DNA of 64,000 nt from Symmachiella dynata (GTDB lineage Bacteria; Planctomycetota; Planctomycetia; Planctomycetales; Planctomycetaceae): NCBI RefSeq assembly GCF_007747995.1, contig NZ_CP036276.1, positions 5,384,001 through 5,448,000 of the forward strand, given 5' to 3'. Position numbers and translations under genes: made by a program. This document shows positions 17,023 to 26,436 of the stretch, piece by piece (the stretch's first letter is position 1; every line of letters begins with the position of its first letter). Under the pieces are notes generated by a model. The model saw only the letters and a program-made list of their open reading frames with translations, was not told the DNA's origin and searched no databases.

Positions 17023-18861
17023 ATGTGGGCAAATTTCTCTGATAAATTAAGCCGTGAAGTCGACGGTGCATCGCTGGCCGTTGTGCGGATGGTGACTGCT
17101 GCGGCGCTGTTTGTGCTGGCCGTCGGTGTGCTTGTCACCGGCCGCGTTCCCGAATTGTTTATGTCGCTGGGGTTACATTTTCAATACCCTCTGGCGACGT
17201 TCGTCAAACCGTTGCCGGGGAATCTTCCCTACGCGCACATGGTGATCATTGCTCTGACCGCCGCCGCTGTCTTCGTCGGTTGGCGGACGCGACTTTGTAG
17301 CGTGCTGTTGTGTGCGGCGACGCTGTATTGGTTTCTGCTTGATCCGCTGTATTACGACGACGGTTATTATCTGCTGGCGTTGATGTCGATTCTCGTCGCA
17401 TGGCTGCCGGTCAATCGTTGGATGTCAGCCGACCGCCAACTGGGACGCGAAACCCGTACCACGGTTCTGGGATGGCAACCGTGGTTGGTGCAGATGCAGT
17501 TGTTGTTTGTCTATTTCTTCTCCGGTCTTTCAAAACTCAACGGCGATTGGCTGTCGGGTGCGCCGCTGGTCGAGCGATTCGCGCTGGCCGATGCACCCGT
17601 CGGCGCGCAGGCGGCCGTTGGCATTGCCTGGGGCGTGATGCTTCTGCAACTGAGCCTCGGTTTCCTACTGTTGTGGCGACGCAGCCGCGGCGTGGGACTG
17701 GTCTTGATGACAGTGCTGCATTTTGCGGACTGGATGTGGCTGAACATCGGTGTCGCTCCGGTCATGATGTGGGCGTTGAGCTTTGTTTTTTGCTCGCCGG
17801 ATTGGCCTCGCCGGATCGTAGCGCGACTAGCTCCAACGATAACGCAGTGGCCGTTTTTGCAGTCGGGATGGAAGGTTACGCGGCGAATCGGGGGGACCGT
17901 CGACGCGGCGTTTTCCTGGTTCGACGATAGCCCCGTTTTCAAAAAGACTACCACCGCACGCCGCAGTGGTTCTCAGACCCCGCAACCGAAAACACGCAGT
18001 GAAACTATGATGGGCGAAGCGACAAAATATTGCGTCGTCGCATGGTTGTTGCTGCAAATTATTTTACCGCTGCGGCACTTCGCCTATCCCGGCGACTCCC
18101 GCTGGACCGACGAGGGACGACTCTTTGCGTGGTGGGGCGAGACCTACGACAAGCAAGGGGATTTGTCGATGACGCTCATCCTGCCGGACCGGCAATTGAT
18201 GTGGACGATCAATCCCCGCAGCGAATTCCCCGTCCCGCTGGACATCATGTTTTCACAAGCGGAACTGGAAAGTCGTGGCTTGGCCGGCGGCATGTTGCAG
18301 GATATTGTGCTAGCAAACGATGATGAAGTCATGCGGGATCTAGTGCAGGTCCGCATTGAATCGGCCGGCCTTAGTCCCGAAGATGTGGGCCGTCTCGACG
18401 ACGCCTCGTTCGATATCGCCCGTTTGCAACTCTCCGATTTCGAACATGCTCAGATCATGCACCATCCCGAATTGTTACGGCAATATTGTGTGGTCGTGGC
18501 TGACACGGTCGCGAAAATCAGCCCGGGAAATACCCGTCCGGTCGTCGAAGCTGAGTTGATGGCCTCATTGAATGGGCGCGCGCTATCAATTTGCATTCCC
18601 GAAGAAAGCCAACTCTCCGAAGAATCCTTTACGTTAGGCCCGTTTGATTGGATTGCCCCGCTCAACACGCCGTTGCCTGCCGTCGAACAACGAATTGCCC
18701 TTGTACGGACGCAAGGCAGCGACATCGACCCCGATACCGTCGAATCCGCTCCATCGAGCGAAAAGACCAAAACGGCCGAACCGGTGCTCGCTCCCGGGAT
18801 TTCCGAAGCCGACGAGGAATGGTTTCAGGCGGCTTATCCGGCGCACTCCGAGGAGGAGTGA
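17023..18861 (+). CDS. HTTM / vitamin K-dependent gamma-carboxylase-like membrane protein
   Basis: 612 aa from the ATG at 17023, which starts just before the first conserved HTTM segment; longer in-frame starts (TTG 16918, ATG 16942) are possible, and none has a clear ribosome site. The first 300 residues contain several membrane segments. YFFSGLSKLNGDWLSG (about 163-178) matches the region carrying the catalytic Lys of gamma-carboxylases, with K171 at that place. After a polar insert, LPLRHFAYPG and RWTDEGRLFAW match the conserved C-terminal carboxylase block. In animals the enzyme turns Glu to gamma-carboxyglutamate; the bacterial substrate is unknown. The acidic C-terminal tail (about 560-612) is outside the family core. 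Confidence 0.85.
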   Translation: MWANFSDKLSREVDGASLAVVRMVTAAALFVLAVGVLVTGRVPELFMSLGLHFQYPLATFVKPLPGNLPYAHMVIIALTAAAVFVGWRTRLCSVLLCAATLYWFLLDPLYYDDGYYLLALMSILVAWLPVNRWMSADRQLGRETRTTVLGWQPWLVQMQLLFVYFFSGLSKLNGDWLSGAPLVERFALADAPVGAQAAVGIAWGVMLLQLSLGFLLLWRRSRGVGLVLMTVLHFADWMWLNIGVAPVMMWALSFVFCSPDWPRRIVARLAPTITQWPFLQSGWKVTRRIGGTVDAAFSWFDDSPVFKKTTTARRSGSQTPQPKTRSETMMGEATKYCVVAWLLLQIILPLRHFAYPGDSRWTDEGRLFAWWGETYDKQGDLSMTLILPDRQLMWTINPRSEFPVPLDIMFSQAELESRGLAGGMLQDIVLANDDEVMRDLVQVRIESAGLSPEDVGRLDDASFDIARLQLSDFEHAQIMHHPELLRQYCVVVADTVAKISPGNTRPVVEAELMASLNGRALSICIPEESQLSEESFTLGPFDWIAPLNTPLPAVEQRIALVRTQGSDIDPDTVESAPSSEKTKTAEPVLAPGISEADEEWFQAAYPAHSEEE

Positions 18862-18867
18862 TAAAAG

Positions 18868-18897
18868 AGTGGCCGGTGGTCAGTGGCCGGTGGCCAG
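18868..18897. repeat. AGTGGCC short tandem repeat, copy 2
   Basis: Units AGTGGCC-GGTGGTC-AGTGGCC-GGTGGCC-AG begin 6 nt after the stop codon of the gamma-carboxylase-like gene. The copy at 4121-4145 has the same units and the same distance to a stop codon. Confidence 0.7.
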
Positions 18898-19152
18898 AAA
18901 ACTTAGGGAGGCGGCGCATTTTCCTGTCGCCTCACGCCTGTAGCCTCGTGCCTATTCCGCCGCAGTTTTGTTGACTCCGCTTGTAATGTCGCCGCTGCGG
19001 GAGGATAATAATTTGCGGTTTCGTGCGAATAGTGTGTTGTCTCACCGGTTTTTGGTATTCCTGCTGAGATTTTTGCACAAATATGGCTGCTGCGGGCATC
19101 TTAAACGCGGCGGCATGCATGTTGGCATTCGCAAAAGAGCGTGCATCTGTGT

Positions 19153-19181
19153 TTGACGCCCCGTGGAGTTCTCCCAATTAA
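19153..19181 (+). promoter_or_regulatory. Weak promoter candidate for the DUF1553/DUF1501/EF-hand operon
   Basis: TTGACG (5/6 to TTGACA) is followed after 17 nt by AATTAA (3/6 to TATAAT), 28 nt before the start codon at 19209. The -10 is poor. Confidence 0.27.
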
Positions 19182-19208
19182 AACAGTTCGCTATCGAGGG
19201 GGCGAACA

Positions 19209-20744
19209 ATGAAGCGCTTGATGGTCTTGGTGCTTGTGCTGACCGGTGTAACAACCGGAGCAGGGCAACTCCGCGCCGATGATGTGGCTGATTTAGCGGC
19301 AACCATTGAACAGCGGATCTCAGCGCGGTGGGAGGCGGAAAACGTCGTTCCCGCTCCCGAGACGGATGATGCGGAGTTTTTGCGCCGCGTCTATTTGCAT
19401 TTGACGGGCAAAATCCCTCGCGTGTCGGAAGTGCGTGCCTTTCTGGACAATCCGTCCGCCAATAAACGTCGCGAATTGGTCGACGAATTATTGGAAAGCC
19501 CTGCGTACATCGTCAACTTCACCAGCGTCTGGCGGTCTTTGATGATTCCCGATGCGGAAGCGGATCCTCAATTCGGTGGCGGCATTCCCGCCTTCGAGGC
19601 TTGGTTGCGCAAACAACTCACCAACGACGTGCGGTACGATGTGATGGTCCGTGAGTTGCTGACTGCCGCCGAGAATGCGCCGCGCCCGAATTTCAACCCC
19701 GGAATGCCGGTCGAGTCCAGTCCCTCCGCGTACTTTCAGTCCAAACAAAACAAGCCGGAAGTCATCGCCGCTGGTGTCTCGCGGCTGTTTTTGGGTGTTC
19801 GATTAGAATGTGCCCAATGTCACGATCATCCATTTGCAAAATGGCAGCAAAAGGACTTCTGGCAGTTCGCCGCCTTCTTTGGCGGGCCGGGCAGTGGAAA
19901 AACGATGATTCCGGAAACAAAACAGGTCGTCGAAGCCACGTACTTGAGCGGGGAGAAGGCTGTTTCCAAACCGGGAACTTCAGATTATCGCGGCGACCTC
20001 GGCGATTGGCTAACGAGCCGCGAGAATCCTTATTTCGCCCGTGCCGCGGTGAATCGAATGTGGTACCACTTGTTCGGTACGGGGTTGGTCGACCCGGTCG
20101 ATGATTTCGATGAGAACAATCCGCCCAGTCATCCCGAGTTGTTGGACGAATTGGCCGAAGCGTTTGCCGCGCATGACTTTGACATCAAATTCTTGCTGCG
20201 GAGCATTGTGGCGAGCCGAGCGTATCAACTCACGAGTCGGCAAACCGACGATAGCCAGTCCGATCCGCGGCTGTATGCAAAAATGGCGATTCAAGGTTTG
20301 ACCACCGAACAACTGTTTGACAGTTTGGCTGAGGCGACCGGATTTTTTGAATCCAACGCCGATCGCAATCCGTTGAATATCAACGACAGTTCTGAACGGG
20401 CGAAATTTCGGCAACTGTTCGGCAACGAAGCGGGTGGACCGGTCGATGCGGAAACGACCATTCTGCAAGCGTTGGCCTTGATGAACGGCGAATTTGTTGA
20501 AACAGCTACCGACCTTGGCCAAAGCACGACCTTGACGGCAGTGGCTGAGTCGCCATTTTTGGACACACCGGAGCGGATTCGCACGTTGTTTTTAGCGGCG
20601 CTGTCCCGTTATCCCTCAGGGCCGGAACTTGAAAAAATGGTCGCGTACGTCGATTCGGGCGGCTCGACGGATGATTCCAAAACGGCATTGGGAGACGTAT
20701 TTTGGGCGTTGCTCAATAGTAGCGAATTCATTTTAAACCATTAA
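19209..20744 (+). CDS. DUF1549/DUF1553 exported protein (short form)
   Basis: 511 aa with a signal peptide (residues 1-23, ending LRADD). DUF1549 covers about 30-230, with a CAQCH haem-type motif at C201/C204/H205 followed by the family sequence DHPFAKWQQKDFW. DUF1553 covers about 255-500, with NRMWYHLFGTGLVDPVDDFDENNPPSHPELLDELA. Unlike the gene at 37 it has no N-terminal PSCyt1 cytochrome module, so it carries one CxxCH instead of two. It leads an operon with a DUF1501 gene 22 nt downstream and an EF-hand gene. GAGGG lies about 8 nt before the ATG. Confidence 0.92.
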   Translation: MKRLMVLVLVLTGVTTGAGQLRADDVADLAATIEQRISARWEAENVVPAPETDDAEFLRRVYLHLTGKIPRVSEVRAFLDNPSANKRRELVDELLESPAYIVNFTSVWRSLMIPDAEADPQFGGGIPAFEAWLRKQLTNDVRYDVMVRELLTAAENAPRPNFNPGMPVESSPSAYFQSKQNKPEVIAAGVSRLFLGVRLECAQCHDHPFAKWQQKDFWQFAAFFGGPGSGKTMIPETKQVVEATYLSGEKAVSKPGTSDYRGDLGDWLTSRENPYFARAAVNRMWYHLFGTGLVDPVDDFDENNPPSHPELLDELAEAFAAHDFDIKFLLRSIVASRAYQLTSRQTDDSQSDPRLYAKMAIQGLTTEQLFDSLAEATGFFESNADRNPLNINDSSERAKFRQLFGNEAGGPVDAETTILQALALMNGEFVETATDLGQSTTLTAVAESPFLDTPERIRTLFLAALSRYPSGPELEKMVAYVDSGGSTDDSKTALGDVFWALLNSSEFILNH

Positions 20745-20766
20745 TCGCGGTTGGGAGTTTCAGGCC

Positions 20767-22095
20767 ATGTTGAAAGCCACACGACGCGATTGGATGAGCA
20801 TGACGGCCGGCGGACTGCTGGGGGCTTCGATGTCGCGGTGGATGCCGCTACTGGCAGCCGATACCGCTGCGGCCGCCGAACGAAAACGTTCCTGCATTCT
20901 GTTGTGGATGCCGGGCGGGCCGAGCCAGATGGATACGTTCGACCTCAAGCCGGAGCACAAAAACGGCGGTGAATTCAGCGAGATCGAAACGTCCGTGCCG
21001 GGTATTCGCATCAGCGAACACCTGCCGCAATTAGCGAAACAGATGGACGAGTGCGCGATCGTGCGTTCCATGAGCACCAAAGAGGGAGATCATGGGCGAG
21101 CGACGTATTTGATGCGGACCGGTTATTTGCCGCAAGGGCCGCTTCGTCACCCGACGCTGGGATCGTTGTTCTCTAAGGAACTCGCGCAAACCGAGGCCGA
21201 TTTGCCGAATTTTATCAGTGTGGCTCCGTATCGTTTTCTCAGTCCCGCCGCTTTTGGGCCGGGATATCTGGGCCCGCAATTCGCCCCACTGGTCGTCGGC
21301 TCCGCGCAGCCGGGCCAGAATGATGATGACGAGAACTCCCTACAAGTTGAAAACCTGAAACTCTCCGATGCGGTGAACACGGCGCAAGCCGGTGCTCGAT
21401 TGCAGCTATTGGAGGAAATCGAAAACGGCTTTCGCGCGCAACGTCCTGGTGTGGCCGTCAACAGCCATAAAGCAGCCTACGATCAAGCAGTGCGGATGAT
21501 GCAAGCCGGCGGCGCTGCCGCCTTTGACCTGACCGAAGAGTCGGACGAAACACGCGACCAATACGGTCGCAACCGCTTCGGACAAGGCTGCTTGCTGGCG
21601 CGGCGATTGGTGGAACGGGGCGTGCCGTTCGTCGAAGTGTCGCTCAGCAGTGCCGCGGGAAACGCCGCACTCGGTTGGGATTCGCATCAAAACAATTTCG
21701 AAACCGTTAAGGACCTCAGCGAGGTGCTGGATGCTGCCTGGGCCACTTTGATGACCGATTTGAAACAGCGGGGTCTGTTGGATTCGACATTGATTGTCTG
21801 GATGGGTGAGTTCGGTCGTACCCCGGTGATCAACGCCAATGCCGGCCGCGATCATTTCCCAGCCGCGTGGTCGACCGTGTTGGCCGGCGGTGGGATCAAA
21901 GGGGGACAGGTTCACGGCAAGACGGGCGAGGATGGTATGCAGGTGGCTGAGAACCCGGTCACGACTCCCGACTTACTCGCGACAATTTGTGCGGCATTGG
22001 GAATCGATCCCCAGAAACAAAATATGTCCAACGTCGGCCGCCCGGTGCGTATTGTTGATCCCGAAGCGAAGCCGATTCAGGAGGTGTTGGCATGA
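20767..22095 (+). CDS. DUF1501 family protein with Tat signal
   Basis: 442 aa. The N-terminus TRRDWMSMTAGG contains the twin-arginine signal (R6-R7), followed by a Gly/Ala hydrophobic stretch. GGPSQMDTFDLKP near residue 55 and LIVWMGEFGRTP near residue 345 are the DUF1501 hallmarks. The protein is expected in the periplasm, working with the DUF1549/DUF1553 product encoded just upstream. Its stop overlaps the start of the EF-hand gene (ATGA), so the three are translationally coupled. It is a paralogue of the protein at 2666 and somewhat shorter. Confidence 0.93.
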   Translation: MLKATRRDWMSMTAGGLLGASMSRWMPLLAADTAAAAERKRSCILLWMPGGPSQMDTFDLKPEHKNGGEFSEIETSVPGIRISEHLPQLAKQMDECAIVRSMSTKEGDHGRATYLMRTGYLPQGPLRHPTLGSLFSKELAQTEADLPNFISVAPYRFLSPAAFGPGYLGPQFAPLVVGSAQPGQNDDDENSLQVENLKLSDAVNTAQAGARLQLLEEIENGFRAQRPGVAVNSHKAAYDQAVRMMQAGGAAAFDLTEESDETRDQYGRNRFGQGCLLARRLVERGVPFVEVSLSSAAGNAALGWDSHQNNFETVKDLSEVLDAAWATLMTDLKQRGLLDSTLIVWMGEFGRTPVINANAGRDHFPAAWSTVLAGGGIKGGQVHGKTGEDGMQVAENPVTTPDLLATICAALGIDPQKQNMSNVGRPVRIVDPEAKPIQEVLA

Positions 22096-23735
22096 AGCGC
22101 GCCGCAACAGTCCTATTGACGGTTGCGTTGTTACTTTGCGCTAACGTTGTGCGCAGCAATACTGCGTGTGGCGGCGAACCGGGCGAACTGGAGTTGTCGG
22201 ATGTGCGTGATTTTTTGTTTATGGCGCCCGAGCGACCGTTGTTCATTCGACTGCACATTCAAGTCGATGGACGTAGCTTTCGAGAACAACCCGACGTCTT
22301 GGCCGAGCGGCTATTTGCCACGTTAGACACTGATGAAAACGGTGCACTCAACGAGAAAGAAGCGAAAGAAATTCCGCCCCGCAATCGTTTTCGCGATGCA
22401 TCTCAATCGACGCCGATCACATTTGCGGAGCTTGACCGCGACAGTGACAGCCATATCTCTCCGGACGAGTTGCGGCGGTTTGTCCGACAAAACGTGGGAG
22501 AACCGCTACAGATCGAACGTCCTCCTGGCAGCCGGAAACTGGATGCTGAAATTTTCAACCAATTGGATGCGGGCAGCGACGGTGTGGTGACAGCCGAAGA
22601 GATCCTCAACACGCGGACCAAGCTTGCCAAATACGATATCGACGACGACGAAACGCTCAGCAAACTAGAATTCGCCGCGTTGCTCCCTCCCGTCAACGCC
22701 GACACGGCCAGCGTGGGAACAACGTTGATCGCATTGGACAACAGTCGCTGGCAGAGTGACGTGGCTTTGAAGATATTGAAAGTCTATGGAAGACCATCCG
22801 CCAGCCACGGCGACCGGCGACAGTTGAGCCGCGAGGAATTGGGCGTCGACGCGGCAACGTTCGCGAAACTGGATGCTGACGGGGATGGGGGGTTGAAATT
22901 GGCGGAAATCACCGCACTGGTGCAGGATCCAACGCCGCAAATCGAGTTGTTAGCCGAGCTCGATTCTCGCCGGAAACGAACCACGGTCTCGCCGATATCG
23001 GAATCGGCAGGTGTGGACTTTCGGCCGGGTCGTAATGGACGGCTAACGTTAATGATCCCGGGAACGGAAATCTTGATTGATTCCGAACGTAGCGGCGTGA
23101 CCGCGCGTGATGAATCCAAATTGTTCCGCCTGCGATTCTTGCAATCCGACAGGGACAAGAACGGGTATCTAGACGAAGGTGAGTTCAGCGGACTGGAACT
23201 GACCGGAGCGGAGTTTGCCGCCGTGGACCGTGATGGGGATGGGATGCTGATGGTCAAAGAAGTCACCCGCTATGTCGATCAACGGATGTCATTGGCCCGC
23301 AACCAGATCAGCCTGTCAGTCGCCATAGACGGAAAGAGCCTGTTTGACATGTTGGACGTAAATACTGACCGCCGGTTGAGCCCCCGCGAGTTTCGTGAAG
23401 CGATGTCGCACCTTGAAGTATGGGACATCAACCAGGACGGGCGTTTGGTTTTGGCGGAGATTCCCAGTAAGTACAAGCTCACATTTTCGCTCGGGCAATC
23501 GTTGTTATTTCCCGGGGGCGCGATGGCCGCGCAGCCAGAAAACATGGAGGCGCGCCGTCCCGATGCGAACCGGGACGCACCAGTTTGGTTTCAAAAAATG
23601 GACCGCAACCGCGACGGTGATATTTCAAACCGCGAATTCCTGGGGCCGCCGACAGCCTTTCAGTCAATCGACAGCAACAGCGATGGTTTGATTGACGTTG
23701 AGGAAGCGAAAGCGATCGAAAAAACGTCGCCATGA
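22092..23735 (+). CDS. Exported protein with about eleven EF-hand-like repeats
   Basis: 547 aa with an N-terminal signal (TVLLTVALLLCANVV). About eleven 12-residue EF-hand-type loops can be counted, for example DTDENGALNEKE, DRDSDSHISPDE, DADGDGGLKLAE, DRDKNGYLDEGE, DRDGDGMLMVKE, DINQDGRLVLAE, DRNRDGDISNRE and DSNSDGLIDVEE. A few, such as DAGSDGVVTAEE and DVNTDRRLSPRE, deviate. Many lack the paired helix spacing of calmodulin, which is common in exported bacterial EF-hand/dockerin-like proteins. A calcium-dependent structural or adhesion role is inferred. It overlaps the DUF1501 gene by 4 nt and is the last gene of that operon. Confidence 0.9.
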   Translation: MKRAATVLLTVALLLCANVVRSNTACGGEPGELELSDVRDFLFMAPERPLFIRLHIQVDGRSFREQPDVLAERLFATLDTDENGALNEKEAKEIPPRNRFRDASQSTPITFAELDRDSDSHISPDELRRFVRQNVGEPLQIERPPGSRKLDAEIFNQLDAGSDGVVTAEEILNTRTKLAKYDIDDDETLSKLEFAALLPPVNADTASVGTTLIALDNSRWQSDVALKILKVYGRPSASHGDRRQLSREELGVDAATFAKLDADGDGGLKLAEITALVQDPTPQIELLAELDSRRKRTTVSPISESAGVDFRPGRNGRLTLMIPGTEILIDSERSGVTARDESKLFRLRFLQSDRDKNGYLDEGEFSGLELTGAEFAAVDRDGDGMLMVKEVTRYVDQRMSLARNQISLSVAIDGKSLFDMLDVNTDRRLSPREFREAMSHLEVWDINQDGRLVLAEIPSKYKLTFSLGQSLLFPGGAMAAQPENMEARRPDANRDAPVWFQKMDRNRDGDISNREFLGPPTAFQSIDSNSDGLIDVEEAKAIEKTSP

Positions 23736-23760
23736 CAAATCGGCAAGTATCAGACATAAT
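23732..23760 (+). promoter_or_regulatory. Sigma70-type promoter in front of the 28-kb array
   Basis: ATGACA (5/6 to TTGACA, overlapping the preceding stop codon) is followed after exactly 17 nt by CATAAT (5/6 to TATAAT). Transcription would start near 23767, giving a leader of about 45 nt before 23813. Confidence 0.52.
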
Positions 23761-23812
23761 GCGAAGCAGCGAACCAATCTCGCGCTTGTAAGTTGTTCGA
23801 AGGAATCAAGAC

Positions 23813-25411
23813 ATGACGGAAACAGCAAAAATGCTCAAGCGGGTGGGATACCGACGGCGGGCTGCGTTGTTTGGACGCAGTTTCTATCGGGCGTTTCTCG
23901 TGCTGGCCGGTCTCTACGCGGCTGTCTTGTTGTTCAGCCGTTTGTCGGGCAAAATCCCCGATCGTTTCGACCCGCTCACGCTGTTGGTGATTCCCGCCGG
24001 AGCCATCTTGTGGGGCTGCCTAGCGCTGCGACGTCCGACGGATCCGGAATTAGCACGGCTGGTCGATCAAACAACCGACACCAAGGATCTCTATTTAACG
24101 GCGGCGTTATTGTCGCAGTCTCCCGGCGACTATGGGCCGCTCGTCACGCGTGACGCCGAACAGCGGGCAACGAAAATCAAACCCGACGTGGTCGTTCCCT
24201 TTCATTGGCATCGGCGTCTGGCGCATGTGGTCTTGGCGCTGGTTGTGTTGTTCGTCGCGACGCGTGCTTTCCCACAGTTCGATCCGTTCGGCGACGTGCA
24301 AATGGCGCAGGCGGAGGAAAAACGAGAACAAGATCTGGAAAAAGGGCGTAAAGCCACGAAACTGCGGACTGCGCAATTGAAGAAAAAAAGCGACGGGATG
24401 AGCGAGGAGTCCGACGAGGTCGCCAAAGCGGTTGAGAAATTAAAAAATGATTTCAAAAAAACCAAGCGGGGCGACCGAAAAGGCAACTCCAAAATGCTGG
24501 GCCAACAGCAAAAAATGCTGGGTGAGAAATGGCGAAAGCTCAATAACGAAAAGCTTAAGGAACTGTTCAGCAAGTCGTCGAATTCGAATCAACAATTCGG
24601 CGGCATGAGCAAAGCCAAAATGATGAAATGGAGTCGTGAACTGCAAGACGGCTCCACCGAAAGTTTGCAAAAAGAGATTGACGCGATCAAATCGGAATTG
24701 CAAAAGCTGGCCAAGACAACCGACCCGGTGAAGAAGGCGGAGTTGCGTGAAAAAATTAAGCAACGGCTCCGCGACCTGGAAGAGTTGGCATCGAACAAGC
24801 TCGACTCCAAACCACTGGCCGCCGCCGTCAAACGGGCGCTGAAGGAATTGGAGGCGTCAAAACGCGACGGCTTATCCACCAAGGCTTTGGAAGCACTCAC
24901 CGAGTCGATGGCACTGGTCAAAATGGAGTTGAAGGAAGTCGCGCAATCCGCCAAGGACCTGCAGGAATTGGAAAAAGCGCTGGCGGCGATTCAAGCGGCG
25001 AAAAAACTGAACGGCGAAGGAGAACTCGACGGCGAAGGGATGGAAGACCTCGAATCGCTGGAGGACTATCAAGAGTATTACGAACAAATGCTGGCCGAGA
25101 TGGGCCAGGGAGAAGGTCAAGGGACCGGCGGCGAGGGATTTGGCGAAGGGGGCGAGGTGGATGAGAATGATGAGCTGAAGTCGAAATTCGTCAACGAAAA
25201 ATCCAAAGCAGAAATCCGTCCCGGGAAAGTGTTGCTCACACTCAAAGACAAAGGACTCAGCGACCGCGGCGACGCCAAACAGGAATACCGCGATTCCATT
25301 CGCAAAGTGAAACAGGGAGTCAGCGAAGCGATCGTCAAGGAACAGGTTCCTCCCGGGTATTTAGAGGGCATCAAAAGCTACTTCGACACATTGGAAGAGA
25401 ACGAACAGTAA
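23813..25411 (+). CDS. Coiled-coil membrane protein (DUF4175-like N-terminus)
   Basis: 532 aa; AAGGA lies about 8 nt before the ATG. Three hydrophobic segments occur near the N-terminus (about 27-45, 58-76 and 138-155). From about 165 to 400 the protein is highly charged, Lys/Glu/Leu-rich and predicted coiled coil. A Gly/Glu-rich linker (about 435-450) precedes a conserved-looking tail ending VPPGYLEGIKSYFDTLEENEQ. The layout resembles DUF4175-type proteins found beside VWA/Bat genes, but that match is by eye and only moderate. As first gene of the array it may be a membrane scaffold. A good promoter lies directly upstream. Confidence 0.78.
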   Translation: MTETAKMLKRVGYRRRAALFGRSFYRAFLVLAGLYAAVLLFSRLSGKIPDRFDPLTLLVIPAGAILWGCLALRRPTDPELARLVDQTTDTKDLYLTAALLSQSPGDYGPLVTRDAEQRATKIKPDVVVPFHWHRRLAHVVLALVVLFVATRAFPQFDPFGDVQMAQAEEKREQDLEKGRKATKLRTAQLKKKSDGMSEESDEVAKAVEKLKNDFKKTKRGDRKGNSKMLGQQQKMLGEKWRKLNNEKLKELFSKSSNSNQQFGGMSKAKMMKWSRELQDGSTESLQKEIDAIKSELQKLAKTTDPVKKAELREKIKQRLRDLEELASNKLDSKPLAAAVKRALKELEASKRDGLSTKALEALTESMALVKMELKEVAQSAKDLQELEKALAAIQAAKKLNGEGELDGEGMEDLESLEDYQEYYEQMLAEMGQGEGQGTGGEGFGEGGEVDENDELKSKFVNEKSKAEIRPGKVLLTLKDKGLSDRGDAKQEYRDSIRKVKQGVSEAIVKEQVPPGYLEGIKSYFDTLEENEQ

Positions 25412-25419
25412 GGACCTGG

Positions 25420-26436
25420 ATGCGACATTTTTGTTTGCTGGCTGCAACCATCGTAGTGGGCCTGAGCCTGTCGGGTTGTGCGGCGGAATCGGGACCACCG
25501 CCGCTGGTGGTGTATTGTGCGCACGATTCGCTGTACGCAGATGAGGTCCTCAAGAAATTCACCGAACAAACCGGCATCGAGGTCACACCCCGCTATGACA
25601 CCGAAGCGACAAAGTCGTTGGGGTTGGTGCAGCAACTGATTCGCGAAAAAGATCAGCCCCGTTGCGATGTGTTTTGGAATAACCAAGTCCTGGGAACACT
25701 TCAACTCAAGCAAGAGGGCGTGCTCGAACCGTATCAAGGTCCGGGGTATGAACGGATTCCCGACGCTTTCAAAGATCCTGACGGAGAGTGGACCGGCTTT
25801 GCAGCACGGTTGCGAGTTTATATTGTCAACACCGAGGCCATGACGGCGACAGATGAGGCGCTGCAACAGGCATTAGCAGCCGATGATCTGTCGCAAGCGG
25901 CAATTGCCAAGCCGCTGTTCGGCACGACGTTGTCGCACTACAGCGTCTTGTGGGATGTATGGGGACCTGACAAATTGAAGGCCTGGCATGCCGACCTGCG
26001 CGAACGCGGCATTCGCGAGGCGACCGGCAATGCGACGGTCAAAAACCTAGTCGCCGAGGGAGTCTGCCAATGGGGACTGACCGACACCGACGACTTCTAC
26101 GTGGCGGCTGACGAGGGCAAACCGGTCGAGATGTTGCCGGTGCGCGTCGATGAGCAAGCGACGATTTGCATCCCCAATTCCGTCGCCATCATTAAGGGAA
26201 CCCAGCAAAAAGCCCGTGCTCAGCAATTGGTGGATTTTCTGCTCTCCGAGGAAACGGAACTAGCAATGGCTGCCTCGAAGTCGCGGCAGATTCCTTTGGG
26301 ACCGGTGGACGAATCGAAGCTATCCGCTGAGGTCAAACAACTCAAGGAGTGGGCGGCGCCGGGATATCCCTTGGCCGGGCTTGCCGAAGCGCGGGCCCAA
26401 TGTTTGGCTTGGCTCAAAGCGGAGTACGCGCCGTGA
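25420..26436 (+). CDS. ABC importer substrate-binding lipoprotein (iron-type family)
   Basis: 338 aa. A lipoprotein signal ends in LSLSGC with the lipid-modified Cys at position 20. The mature protein has the Fbp/AfuA-type binding-protein fold: LVVYCAHDSLYADEVLKKFTEQTGI at the start, then CDVFWNNQ, a crossover region, and GLTDTDDFYVA. The paired tyrosines that bind ferric iron in FbpA were not found at the expected place, so the ligand may not be free iron. It is 8 nt after the coiled-coil gene and overlaps the permease gene by 4 nt (GTGA). Confidence 0.83.
   Translation: MRHFCLLAATIVVGLSLSGCAAESGPPPLVVYCAHDSLYADEVLKKFTEQTGIEVTPRYDTEATKSLGLVQQLIREKDQPRCDVFWNNQVLGTLQLKQEGVLEPYQGPGYERIPDAFKDPDGEWTGFAARLRVYIVNTEAMTATDEALQQALAADDLSQAAIAKPLFGTTLSHYSVLWDVWGPDKLKAWHADLRERGIREATGNATVKNLVAEGVCQWGLTDTDDFYVAADEGKPVEMLPVRVDEQATICIPNSVAIIKGTQQKARAQQLVDFLLSEETELAMAASKSRQIPLGPVDESKLSAEVKQLKEWAAPGYPLAGLAEARAQCLAWLKAEYAP

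Larger units (their letters stand above)
18862..19208. other. Intergenic region with AGTGGCC repeat
   Basis: 347 bp. It holds the AGTGGCC array at 18868-18897 and an imperfect CCTCACGCCT/CCTCGTGCCT direct repeat near 18930-18952. A weak promoter candidate lies at 19153-19181. No gene is supported. Confidence 0.5.

Noticed and set aside
25420-26436. Naming the binding protein FbpA
   Set aside because: The adjacent tyrosine pair that binds ferric iron was not found, so only the family is stated.
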